In this document: piece by piece, positions 47,393 through 59,094 of the stretch
Position numbering within the stretch: the stretch's first letter is position 1
Layout of the letters: each line of letters opens with the position of its first letter
Source: Musa acuminata AAA Group
Lineage: Eukaryota; Streptophyta; Magnoliopsida; Zingiberales; Musaceae
Direction: 5' to 3'
DNA length: 64,000 nt
Assembly: GCF_036884655.1 (NCBI RefSeq)
Contig: NC_088342.1
Location: 11,588,001 to 11,652,000 of the forward strand
Made by a program: the position numbers and the translations under genes
Notes under the pieces: generated by a model
The model's database searches: none
What the model was told of the DNA's origin: nothing
The model's input: only the letters and a program-made list of their open reading frames with translations

Positions 47393-49388
47393 TTATCTTC
47401 GGATAGAACTTTTTCCACTGCTACATCTCCTCGGGTTACGATCTTTCTGATAAGTTGGAACCTCCTCAGAACACTTCTGATGAGACCTGGGTTCCCTTAT
47501 TTGAGTAATCGTCCCATAGTTGTCGCAATATAAGGAAGTCGACTTCTCGCTATCCGGAACGACTCCCAAATCTGTGATGAACATCTTCAACCAGACTCCC
47601 TCCTTTGCTGCATCTGATGCAGCAATGTACTCCGCCTCTGTGGTCGAGTAAGCAGTAGTATCTTGCTTGGAACTCTTCCAGCACACTGCTCCTCCATTCA
47701 AGGTGTACACATACCCTGAATTCGACTTGCTATCATCGACATCAGACTGAAAACTTGAGTTTGTGTAGCCTTCAACCTTAAGGCTATTACCTCCATAGTA
47801 AAAGATCCTTGGTCCTTAAGTACTTAAGGATACACTTTATTGCTTTCTAGTGCTCCAAGCCTGGATCCGCCTAATACCTGCTCGTGACACTCAGAGCATG
47901 CGCTATATCAGGTCTAGTACATAGCATGGCATACATGATAGACCCTATTGCTGAGGTATAAGGTATCATATTCATGTTCGCCCTTGCTTTTGGAGTTTTT
48001 GGGAACATACTCATAGAAAGCGATATCCCATGTCTCATCGGTATGAGACCTCTCTTGGAATTTTCCATGCCAAACCTTTTGATAATGGTTTCTATATACC
48101 TGGACTAGGACAAACCAAGCATCCTCTTGGATCTATCTATATAGATTCTAATCCCCAAGATATAGGATGCTTCCCCTAAGTCCTTCATGGAGAAGTGTCT
48201 AGATAACCAAGCCTTTACTGTGGATAGCATTCCTATGTCATTCCCAATGATGAGGATGTCATCCACATATGACACCAAAAAGGTGATAGCGCTCTCACTT
48301 ACCTTCCTGTACACACAAGGCTCATCTTCGTTCTTAACGAAGTCATAAGATCTGATTGCCTCATCAAATCTTATGTTCCAACTTTGGGAAGCTTGCTTTA
48401 TTCCATAAATAGATCTAAGCAACCTACACACCTTATCTTGGCAGTTCTTGGACACGAATCCCTCGGGTTGCATCATATACACCTCCTCCTCGAGGTTCCC
48501 ATTGAGGAATGCGGTTTTCACATCCATCTGCCAGATCTCATAATCATAGTGTGCTGCAATAGCCAATAGAATTCTGATGGATTTTAGCATTGCTACGGGT
48601 GAGAAGGTTTCGTCGTAGTCAACACCTTGCCTTTGTCGATACCCCTTAGCCACTAGCCTTGCTTTATAGGTCTCTACCTTTCCATCTACTCCGATCTTTC
48701 TCTTAAAGATCCACTTGCAACCGATGGGTACAATACCTTTGGGCGCATCAACTAGGTTCCAAACCTTATTGGAGTACATAGAATCCATCTCAGAATTCAG
48801 GGCTTCTTGCCACTTCCCGGAGTCTATACTCATAATAGCCTCCTTGTAGGTCTGAGGATCAATATCCTCAACATCCTCTCCTCTAATATGTCCCACATAT
48901 CTCTTAGGAGGATGGGATACTCTATCAGACCTGCGTAAAGTTGAAACTTGTGTATTAGGTACCTGAACAGACTCGGGCTGTAGAGTGGTGCTTGAGCTTG
49001 GTTCTCCAACCTCGCTCAACTCTATCATTCTCCCACTATCTCCACCTAGAATGTGTTCCTTCTCAAGGAACATTGCTCTCTTAGCTACAAAGACCTTTTG
49101 GTCCTCGAGATGAAAGAAATAATACCCACAAGTTTCCTTGGGGTATCCTATAAATTTGCATCGCTCTGTCCTTGATTCTAACTTATCAGGGTTGTGTCTT
49201 TTAACATGGGCAGGGCAGCCCCAAATCTTAACAACCTTAAGATCAGGCTTCTTCCCTTTCCATATCTTATATAGTATAGACACTACCGACTTAGTTGGAA
49301 CTCTGTTCAGAAGGTAAGCTGCGGTTTCTAGGGCATATCCCCATAATGAGATGGGTAGGTCAGCGAAACTCATCATGGACTGTACCAT
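47393..49388 (-). pseudogene. Tork-like reverse transcriptase and RNase H
   Basis: From right to left: end of integrase (MVQSMMSFADLPISLWGYAL, 49388), RT core with ARLVAKGYRQRQGVDYDETF (about 48660-48600) and an intact YVDD motif (about 48265-48255), then RNase H with STTEAEYIAASDAA (about 47650-47600). A TAG (48105-48107) replaces a Trp codon in the RT, the frame continues at 48068, and a shift occurs near 47870-47710. The RNase H C-terminus is out of frame. Confidence 0.85.
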
Positions 49389-49439
49389 ATCTAATAACGT
49401 ACGATTTCTCCTTTCAGAGACACTATTGAGCTGAGGTGT

Positions 49440-50250
49440 ATAAGGAGGTGTCTATTGGGATAATATCACATAGTCCTTGAGGAACTGAGTAAACTATGTA
49501 CTTAAGTACTCACCTCCTTGATCTGATCGAAGAGTTTTGATACTCTTTCCAGTCTGGTTCTCCACCTCATTCTTATACTCTCTGAATTTCTCAAAGGCCT
49601 CGGACTTGTACTTCATTAAGTACACATATCCATACCTTGAGAAATCATCAGTAAATGTAATGAAGTAGAGTAACCTCCAATGGCATGAGTTGACATGGGT
49701 CCACATACATCACTATGTATGAGTTCCAACAGCTCAATGGCTCTCTCTCCAGTTCCACTAAATGGAGAGTTGGTCAATTCTCCACGAATGCAAGGCTCAC
49801 AAGTTGCATATGACACATAGTCGAATGGATCTAGATATCCATCATTTAGTAACTTTTGAATCCTTCTTTCATGGATGTGACCTAGCCTACAATGCTATAG
49901 GTATGCACTGTTCAACTCATCTCGTTTCCTTTTGGACACATTTACATTCATGATATGTGGAGTAGTGTCTAACATAAATAAACCATTATGCAATGTTCCT
50001 TTCGTGATGATCTTATCATCTAATAATATCGAACAACCATTGTTCTCAAAAATAAATTTATATCCACTAACTGTTAAACATGAAATGGAGATAATGTTTT
50101 TGATAATAGAAGGAACAAAATAACATGCATCTAATGCAATAATAGCTCCACTAGGCAGATATAGGGCGACCTCGCCAACAGCTACTACAATAACTTTTGC
50201 TCCATTACCCATCTTGAGGTTCATCTCGCCTCTCTCTAGTCTCCTAGGCC
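49440..50250 (-). pseudogene. Tork-like protease to integrase
   Basis: Frames at 49494-49706, 49616-49816 and 49895-50224 together cover the pre-integrase region and integrase core (ITFTDDFSRYGYVYLMKY; LRSDQGGEY). They overlap in different frames, so at least two frameshifts are present. Confidence 0.8.
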
Positions 50251-50260
50251 TTGCCAGAAC

Positions 50261-51173
50261 CTACAATGAATTGTATATATGATAAGCACTACCGGTATCC
50301 AATACCCATGTGTTATCATAAGAGTCTAACAAATAGAGACTGATCATGAATGTACCTGAAGCTTCATCAAGCTTTTCTTTCACCCTTTCTGCAAGGTACT
50401 CTTTGCAGTTTCTCTTCCAGTGCCCATCTTTACCACAGTGGAAGCACTGGCCTTTGTCCTTTGCTTCTTTCTTAGCAACCTTTGCTTTACCTGGTTTGCC
50501 CTTGCCCTTTCCCTTCTTAAGGGACCTTTCTGCTTTCCTTTTCTTTTTGGTCTCACTAGTGTAGAGAATTGGCTTCTTTTTCTTAATAGTACTCTCTGCC
50601 TCCCTCAACATATTGAGGAGCTCTGGGAGAGTCACCTCAAGCTTGTTTATATTAAAATTCATTATGAACTGTGAAAAGGAATCTGGTAGGGACTGAAGCA
50701 CAATGTCCACACACAAGTTATCCTCTAGGACCATTCCTAGACCTGTGAGTTTCTCTATCCACTCAATCATCTTTAGGACATGGTTCTGAACCGGTGTCCC
50801 CTCAGTCGTTCTAGCGCGGAAGAGGCTCTTGGATATCTCATATCGCTGAGTCCTTCCCTGTTCCTCAAACAATTTGCGAACATGTAGGAGAATGGATCTG
50901 GCATCCATCTTTTTCATGTTGTCTCTGTAACTCAGGAGTCATAGAGCCCAACATATAGCACTGAGCAAGAGTGGAGTCATCAATGTACTTCACGTAGCAA
51001 GCGATCTCATCCTCGCTTGCCCCTTCTTTGGGCGCAGGCATCATTGTATCAAGGACGTACACGATTTTCTCCGCTGTGAGAACAATTCTCAAGTTACAGA
51101 GCCAATCCGTATAATTTGGACCAGTGAGGCGGTTGACATCAAGTATACCACGTAAGGGATTTGAAAGCGACAT
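50261..51173 (-). pseudogene. Tork-like gag, frameshifted
   Basis: The start MSLSNPLRGILDVNRLTGPN at 51173 is typical of this gag group. A frameshift near 50900 separates it from the 218-codon frame 50261-50917, which contains the zinc knuckle [14 protein letters not shown] (near 50410) followed by the protease motif [11 protein letters not shown] (near 50290). Confidence 0.85.
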
Positions 51174-51370
51174 TTTCTGAAAATAAAGATGCAGCAGAAA
51201 TAAATAACATGCAGATTTTGCAAGAAATAAACTATCAAGATATGAACTTCTATCTTAATATGCTCCCACTATTTTACTAACGAGTCACGCGACACCCTCA
51301 GCACGTGAAACGGAAGTCTCCGGCAAACTTCTAGTGGGGATCAGGATCCAATCAGCGTCTTAGTGTAACC

Positions 51371-51663
51371 TCGAGGGACTCGACCAATCATACTAAGCCT
51401 AAAAGGTAGGCAACTCTTGCCGATCACAACTCCTTGTGATTCCCGTCCTGTTCGACCTCCGAATCACCATGCCCTCGAGGGACTCGACCAACCATGATGC
51501 TCGGTTAAGTCAACACCTTCGTTACAAGATGAGTCTGATTTGATGATATACCATCGAGGGACTCGACCAAGTATACCATACCCACAGATCACCAGTGACA
51601 TCTCTATGTCGTAAGCAAGATAGCGAATCGCGATATAGGTGAGTCTCGAGGGACTCGACCAAC
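51371..51663 (-). repeat. Four copies of TCGAGGGACTCGACCAA
   Basis: Copies start at 51371, 51475, 51554 and 51646 in the leader of the Tork-like element. Each contains TCGAG-GGA-CTCGA, a palindrome with a 3-base spacer. Confidence 0.9.
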
Positions 51664-52429
51664 TCAACCTACACCGGGAATCGATTCCTACTTATAACGA
51701 TGGAAGACCACGTGGGTCAATCTAATTGCCTCACGTTTACCGACTTAATATTATCGAGAGATGTTTCTAGGATTTGGTCTCCTAATATGACATGTCACAC
51801 ATATACATATTTAATATATATCTACATCGCATGCAAAAATATATACATATCTAGTATGTGTATAAGCAATCACACCAGATGATCATGGACCACAGCCTAA
51901 TATGATTAGGCCCGAGCCAATAGGCCTAATCACTTACATCAAGATCTATGTGTGCAACGGTGCATCTACATACCCTATGATCGTCCATCTCGTCCTCGTC
52001 GATTCCGTCGACATCTTGATGCATCTTCATGCATCACGATCGTCCGTCTCGTGGGTCCCGCTATCGCATCCACGCTCCCGCTGCGCCTCCTCATGTGATT
52101 ACAACTTAATCATAGGCACGCAGGGCCGACAATAAACGAGAAATATAATGGAGGCTCGCAAACCTCAATAATAATAATCACTAGTACACACATCACACGG
52201 TCCATGATCATCCGTCCACACATCATACATCACATGTATAAATAATCATCATCATGTAGGACTACTAGATAATAATAAAAATAATAATCAACTAAACCTT
52301 TTAATTAATTAATATTTTCTGAAATCAGGGACATGTAGGGAATTTCTGAATTATAGGGGTATTTTCGTAATTTGGACAAAAGACAGAAAATGGAATTTCT
52401 CAAATTCCGAGGGGCAAAACTGTCTTTTG
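51664..52429. other. Leader of the Tork-like element
   Basis: No gene is visible. The stretch is AT-rich towards 52330, and no primer binding site was found between here and the right LTR. Confidence 0.5.
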
Positions 52430-52900
52430 CCCAGAAAACCCTAATGCCCTACTACCTTTGCTGCTGCCGCCGCCGCCGCCACCCTGCTGGCGGCGGCCTG
52501 TGCGGCGAGGGGCGGGGCGCTGCCCTCGCCTGCGGGCAGCACGCCCGCTGGCGGCGCTGCCGCTGCAGGTGGGCGCCCCCGCAGGCGGTGCTGCCCCTGC
52601 AGGTTGGCGCCCCTGCGGGCGCCGCCGCCTCCGCGGGCGGTTCTGCCCGCGGGGCATCGCCCGCAGGCGGTGCTGTCCCGACGGGCGGCCGCCCCTACGG
52701 GGGGGTTTCGCCTGCGGGAGCAGCGGCGCCTCACCCCGCGGGAGAAGCGGCCGCAGGCGCTTCTGCCCGCGGGCTGCCAGCCCCGCCGGACGCAAGCCTG
52801 CTGCAAGCAGCCCGCCGGCCGGCTGCTGCAGACGCAGCCCCTGTGCTGCTCGCCTTCGGCTGCGCTGCACGCACGCAGATCGAGGGCAGCAACTGTTGCC
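52430..52900. repeat. GC-rich low-complexity island
   Basis: A very GC-rich stretch built from degenerate gcgg/ctgc words (cgcaggcggtgctgcc, ctgcgggcgcc). It is open in several frames on both strands because stop codons are AT-rich, so the frames are not evidence of a gene. It lies where the end of the right LTR and the primer site of the Tork-like element should be. Confidence 0.7.
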
Positions 52901-52984
52901 CTTCCTTATTTTTGCGTCAATGATTTTGACGTCAAAATTCTTCCTAAACACAATACACGTAGTTCAAAACCAATCATTCGCACG

Positions 52985-54339
52985 AACAAAATCCCCGATT
53001 CCCAAAGAGATGTACGTCGTCGTGCGAAGATTGGTGCGCAAAATCCGCGAAACTTAAAAACTACGTATAGAGTAGGTTGTGTTACCTAGGGAGATCATAT
53101 ATCTCTGTTTCCTTGCAGATCCTTAGGAGAGGGTGAAGGAGGGTTGCGACGACACTCCTCAAAACTCAAGGCTCTAGCCTATGAGGCTCTGAATCCCTCC
53201 TATTTATAGAGATCCCCTGTCAAACCCTAATGGGTCCTCCCCTAGTGGGTATTGGATCTACATCCAATAAGACAAGGGCTCCGTCGGATATCTCATATCT
53301 GAACCTCTACTCATCGCAATGCTTACCATATGTGTGTGACCCTCTAGGCCCAATATCGAGCTAGCCGTGAGTCATACCTGTCAGAACTCCTAACTCAGTG
53401 AATTATTATCTCTGTAATAATTCACTTGACTCATCGACTACGGAAGTACTAGGCCACTACGCCGTAGTCCCCAGACGATACAGGGGAATCCAATCCATTG
53501 GACCTGTCTGTCCTCAGTTACCGTGTACCTATAATCCCTCATCCATCTAATATTCCAGAGACCGTATATCGAGCATGGTGTTGTCAGACCCATACGATTT
53601 ATACTCGAGTCTCGCTCTAATCGGATTCTCCCGGAGAACTCTTTCTCTCTCAACCCGAATGACCCTGGCCAGGGATTTGTCTGAGCAAGAACACATGGGA
53701 TATTCCTCTCATGACGCCGAGAGTGGATGATCCTCTATCGACACTCAATAGCCCTCGTAAGGTCAACTACCACTCCCAATGACGAGCTGTACTAGATTTG
53801 GGACAGCCAAACCTATAAGTCTGGTATCAAAGAGTGGAGCACTCATACAGGACATCCTTGGTGTCTCAAGTCTAAGGACCAGATACACCACTAGGACTAC
53901 AGAATCGCTGTCTGACAATAAGGCATCATCAACCATCCAACATTCCGTAAGCGGATCAATCAGTGAACTCATTCTCCAATGAGCACCTGTATTGTATCCC
54001 TAGTGTCTCTACACGAGCAGCTATGAGACCAGCTGCATCCATCATATGGACGGGTATACAACACACCAATCTATCCGGTTATCACGATGTCCCTCTCGAG
54101 TAACCTATGACCGGGATTATTTAGGATATGTGTTTAAAGGTGAATCGATCTCATTATCGTGATCTCATCACGATCCGATTCCCATTGCACAAATCCAAGG
54201 ACATCACAATATATATATATGCACATATGCAATAGTTATAAAGTGATATACGCCAAAATATAATAAGCAAAAAGATTCTGTATCAAGTCACACGTTCCAT
54301 CACTCACGTGATTGGCTTGCTAGGCACCTATGACTAGCA
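52985..54339 (-). repeat. 5' LTR of the Tork-like element, inner end missing
   Basis: This matches 45844-47284 from aacaaaatccccgattccc onwards. The 52-bp terminus seen in the left copy is replaced by unrelated sequence. Two smaller deletions (about 50 and 60 bp) lie near 53140-53180. Confidence 0.85.
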
Positions 54340-54344
54340 ATGCC

Positions 54345-55190
54345 ATGATGGTGCCACTTCTTGGGTCATTGTTTTGGCCTCTTATTAGGCCCAACATAGT
54401 CCTTACATGGGCCCAACTGGCCCATAATTGGGTTGGCCCAATTTCAAACCCAATTACGTGCTAACTATGATATCTAAGACATACTTAAGCTAAACAAGTC
54501 CGTAAGTCTTGGTTTCTTTCGGCGAGCTTCCAACGATCTTCCGGTGAACTTCCGATGATCTCTCGGCAATGTTCCAGTGGACTCCTGGTAAGCTCCTGGA
54601 CTTCATAACGATCTTCTTGGCGAGTTCCGATAAGCTTCTCTAGCAAGTTCCGAAACTTCTCGGCCAATTTCGACAGAACTTCTAACGAACGTCCGAACTT
54701 TTGATGAACTCTCGAACTCCCAACGAAATCACGTCCTTGACTCCAGGACTTCATTTTGCTTTATGCCTTGCTATCGTAGTTAATCCTACACATGTAAAAA
54801 CATACTTCGATCTAGATAGTTAATACTAAGCATGAATCATGTTGTCCGGCATGTTATTAGTCCCTCGACGCTTCATCCGATTCTTCGGTGTATCATCCTC
54901 TCTTGTAGCCTATTGCCCAATTGACCAGTTGACTTTATAACTCCGATATTCTTAGTACAATATCTGCTCTTCTTGGCTCGATGCTTGAATCCGTGGCCTG
55001 AAGCCTTATATCGATACGTCGATTGATCCTCCGGCTCGACGTCCAATCTTCTGACATGTTTCTCCGGCCAAACATGATTCTTTCTGCATTAATTGTCTCA
55101 TCCTGATCGAAGCATCTTGCATCATTAAAAATGTAGATCAATTATAAATATTTATCAATTAGTTTCATTATCAAAATATGAGATTCAACC
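54345..55190 (-). repeat. 5' LTR of the pol-less element, outer part
   Basis: This continues 45038-45791 after the nested element and matches 41280-42104. The last base differs from the expected terminus (ttcaacc for ttcaaca). Confidence 0.85.
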
Positions 55191-55195
55191 GAAGA

Positions 55196-55500
55196 GAGTA
55201 AGACAGATGTGGAGTAGAAGAGAAGGAAGAGGAAAGAGATAAAAGAGACAAATGAAGAGGAGGAGGTGAAAAAGTCGGATTAGAAGGAGGAATGAGATAT
55301 AGCAAAGAAGGGGGAGACAAAAGGGGATAAGGAGGAGGAGATTGGTGGAGCAGTTGGAGGTAATTGAGGTGAAAGATTAGGAGGAGATAGAGGGGAAGTA
55401 TAGGAGAAGAAGATAGAAAAGGAGGAGAAATGATATAAGGCAGAGGAGAAGGGGCCCGAGGGGGTGGGTAGTGTGGGTGGGGATGGGAAGGAGGGGTGTT
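55196..55500. repeat. Polypurine arm, continued
   Basis: About 300 bp of almost pure G/A follow the LTR element and continue 40451-40524. On the minus strand it opens a Pro/Ser/Leu frame that I reject as a gene. Confidence 0.75.
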
Positions 55501-56046
55501 AACACATAAAAGATTGTCGACTAGTGGGTGAGTCGGCCCAGTTGGTTCACTGTTAAAAGTGCGGGTCTCTTCTGATGACTCCTCCTGATTGATGGAGAGT
55601 AGGCGTTGTGAGAATGACAAAGAAATTGATAGGGAGAGACAGTTTGTTGGAAGCGACTTCGTCTTCGAGTGGTGAAGCAGAGTTTGGGAGCTGGGTAACC
55701 TCCTAGTCATGCCTCCAAGCTAGGCCAATGGCCTATACAACAGACCTATGCTGGAGGTGTCCCGACTCAATCTTTCTGATGCTTTAGTCAGGAAAACAAA
55801 GAGAGAGGAAATTATAGTATCAGGAGTATAAACGAGAGAGTAAAGAGTATTTCTTTGCTTGCTTGCCCTGGCTTGGTCCAAGGCTGGGCTTTTATAACTA
55901 GGCATTAGGTGGAGCCAACGGATCTCCGTTAAGGCCTCCCTTATCCTGCGTGGTAAAGACATTTAATACGGGCAGCATGCCGGTGTATGCCCCCAAGGAT
56001 GATGCTTAGGGACTATCAGGATGAGGCCTCTGGTTTATCTTCCTTA
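55501..56046. other. Unassigned sequence, continued at 61992
   Basis: A unique-looking stretch of moderate GC content. Together with 61992-62280 it forms a continuous unit once the nested element is left out. It may be a solo LTR beginning tgttaacaca, but no partner is in the window. No gene is visible. Confidence 0.35.
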
Positions 56047-57297
56047 TGTTAGGACCATGATGGCACTAAGAGGGGAGGGTGAATTAGTGCTTTCGTAAAA
56101 TTTACGTTGATTTAAAAACTTTATTCGATGAAATACATATCGAAAAGATGTTAACTTAAAAATATATATGAAAGGGTAATAAGCATAGTGAAAGTAATAA
56201 GTAATTAGTTTGTAATATAAATAAAAAGCATAAAGTAAATGCAAACTAGATTTTATAGTGGTTCGGTCGTTGTGACCTACATCTACTCCTGATTTCTCTT
56301 CAATCGAGGCCACTAGCTTCCACTACCGGTCTTATTTCAACGGGTGAAGATCAACTACCCTTATAACTCTTTTCTCCTTTTCACAGGCTCAAGAGAGAAC
56401 CTTTACACCTCTCTTTTAGATCTTACTCCTCCCTTAAAAATCTTCTAACTCTAGGAGGAAGTGACTCACTATTCTAGAGAGATTATAATTTTTACTCAAG
56501 TATTATTTTCCCCTCTTTTGCTCAAATTCATGCTTCTCTAAGCAGGAATAGCTAAAGTATTTATAGACCCTAAATGGCTTCAAAAATGGAGCCAAAAAAA
56601 TATCTTATCCCGGGTTTTCCGGGTCCTGGTGGTCCCACTGCTTGTGCTGGGTGATACCACCGTTTGCAGCACTAACACTAAGCGATACCATCGTTCAGTC
56701 TGGCGATACCACCACTTGACATAATCTTGAAGACTGTGTTTTGGTGGTACCCCCACCAAACCTTGCTATAGGACACTGAATGGGCTAAACAATAGGCCCA
56801 ATTCAGCCCTGATTCAGGCTCAATTGGCCCCTAACTGAGTTGGTATTGTTTCACCCCAATATCGACTCAATTAGACCTAAACTAACTCGATCTAGATAAA
56901 TTATTACAAAGCATGAATCAAATATTGTTCGACATATCATTGGTTCTTTCGGCACTTCGTTTGATCCTTCGGCGCATCGTTCTCTCCTTCGGCGTATTGT
57001 CCAATCGACATGTTGATTCCCGCAACTTCTTTTCTCCTTGGCGCAATATCTGATCCTTCGGCCCGATGCCCAAACTCATGGCACGAAGTCCTTCTGCAGG
57101 TACGTCAGGTCAGAATGTCAACCGGTCCTCCGGCCCAACGTCCAATCTCCTGACATGTTCACTTCGGCCCAATGTCCAATTCCTCTTGCTTTAATTGATT
57201 TATCTTTTCTAATCGAAGTTAGTCTTACGTCACTCAAAACACAGATTAGATTGTAAACTCATCAATTGATTTCATCATCAAAATCTGAGATTCAACA
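56047..57297 (-). repeat. 3' LTR of the second pol-less element
   Basis: This runs from tgttaggacc to gattcaaca. TATA box (minus) at 56558-56565, with degenerate GGTACCACC repeats at 56630-56760. The G-rich end is ggggaggg. Confidence 0.9.
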
Positions 57298-59094
57298 ATC
57301 TCTCCCTTTGTGATGATGACATCCAATTGATGACGAAGTTTAACTAAACTTCCCCTATCAATATATCATAATTGAGATGAACCTTGAATTCAAATCAAAG
57401 CCATTTTAAACATGAATATTTTATCATTGCATGCATCATTATTATAAGTTAAAATATTACATGCATAATACTAAATCATCATGTATATTTTCAAAATATA
57501 AAATCATCATTATATGGACGATTCCAAATCATCATTACATAGATGATTCCAAATCATCATACATAATTTCAAATCATCATTTTAGCATAATCTACATGAT
57601 TATCATTATACCTTCTCCTCCTTTGTCATCAACAGAAAGGAGAAGTGTAATTAACAATTTTTAATTATGTAAGCTAGTAAGATAGCAAGTTTTGCATCTT
57701 TTTAGAACATGCAAGCTAGCAAGTTTTAGAAATGTGTAAGTTTAGCATGTTTGCTTTTCTCTGTGATGTTCAAGCTAGCAAGTTTTTAAAAAAGAATGCA
57801 AAATAGTAAATAACAAATTTTACATCATTTTAGAATATGCAAACTAGCAAGTTTTTTGAGATGTGCAAGTTAGAACATGCATCATGAGTATTGCCTCTCT
57901 TGAGATGTGCAAGTTTTGCTTCTCTTGAGATGTGCAAGATAGCACTTCTTGTTTTTCCTTTGAGATGAGCAAACTAGCAATTTTAGCAAGTTTTATATCA
58001 TGCAAGCTAGCAAATTTTACTCCCCCTTTGTCATTGTCAAATAGAAGGGGAGAATAAAATATTATAATTCTTTTCCCTTTACATCAATTTTCAAATCATG
58101 ACAAAAGGTATACAGCCATAGATATAAAAAAGTTAGTTATAAAAAAAATTGTAAACATCAAGAAGTCAAGTGACATATCATGGTGTATTTGGACAGGTCA
58201 AATAGTGAAAAGAAAGAATCATAGTAATCGATCTTGATTTATATAAAAAAAATTCTCAAGTTAAGATTTTGAAAAATCAAGAAAAACCATAATTTATATG
58301 GATAATTCTCCTCTTTAGTAAATGACAAAAGGAAATATAGGAGAACAAATATGAGATCTTGATTAACAAAAAAAAATTCAAGCATCAAATATCGAGAAAT
58401 CAAGATCATGATTAGGATAAAAAAAATAAATCTCAATCCATAAAATTTTCTTGTAAGAAATGCCAAGTCATCATCATCGCTTTGGGCATGATACCAAAAT
58501 AATAAATTTTTAAATCATCATTACTTGGGTATGCATGATAAATTTCAAGTTTTCAAGGTATAACATGCACAATTTCAAACCATTATCAAAGTCATAGTTT
58601 GTTCACATAAGTCTTTTTTTTATTAAATGGTAAAAAGAAATAATCAAAGATAGAAAAGATTTTGATTCTCATAAAAGATACCTCAATCATAGAAATCAAA
58701 AGAAAGTATAGGATTCGATTGGAACTCATTCAAATTTAATTTATAAAATCATCATAATCACTTTCTTAGTTCAAGAGATTCATAAAATAGATTTATCACT
58801 AAGAATCACTTATTGAAAAATCGAAAAGCTTTAGAGATATTTTCAAGAAAAATGCATTCTCCCCTTTTTGTTTCAATTTAAGTGATTTGATTTCATACAA
58901 GCATACTTATGTTTTTGCTAAATCCATACATCATCGATTAAAATCAAAAAATAGAAAATCATCACAAAAATCATCAAGATCAATAAACCATAAATCACAA
59001 AAATCATCATGACTTCAAATCATAATGCATAATTAAATCATTAAATCATCAAGTATGATTTCATCAAACATAAAGTATTTTCAAAATTATTTTG
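57298..59094 (-). other. 3' non-coding region of the second pol-less element
   Basis: A polypurine tract adjoins the LTR (57298-57310). Then come aaatcatcat-type repeats (57430-57600), a purine hairpin near 57605, about ten gcaagctagcaa-like motifs (57660-58015), another hairpin near 58020, and AT-rich sequence. No gene is visible. Confidence 0.7.

Larger units (their letters stand above)
45792..54339 (-). mobile_element. Tork-like copia retrotransposon
   Basis: This is an 8548-bp insertion flanked by ATGCC (45787-45791 and 54340-54344). The left LTR is complete (45792-47284). The right LTR lacks its inner end. Gag and pol domains are in the usual copia order on the minus strand with several frameshifts and stops. 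The clade name is an inference from gag and RT wording. Confidence 0.9.
40525..55190 (-). mobile_element. SIRE-like element with gag but no pol
   Basis: LTRs at 40525-42104 and 45038-55190 (the latter split by a nested element) flank a 2.9-kb interior. The flanks gagga (40520-40524) and gaaga (55191-55195) look like a target duplication with one change. The interior has a primer site, a gag with stops, and about 2 kb of AT-rich non-coding DNA, but no pol at all. It is therefore a deletion derivative that would need proteins from a partner. Confidence 0.85.

Noticed and set aside
52372..53089. Long overlapping frames (121-199 codons) on both strands
   Set aside because: They coincide with the GC-rich low-complexity island, where stop codons are rare in all frames. 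No conserved domain.
55171..55710. 179-codon Pro/Ser/Leu-rich frame, minus strand
   Set aside because: It is the antisense of the polypurine arm and crosses the LTR boundary. Composition alone explains the open frame.
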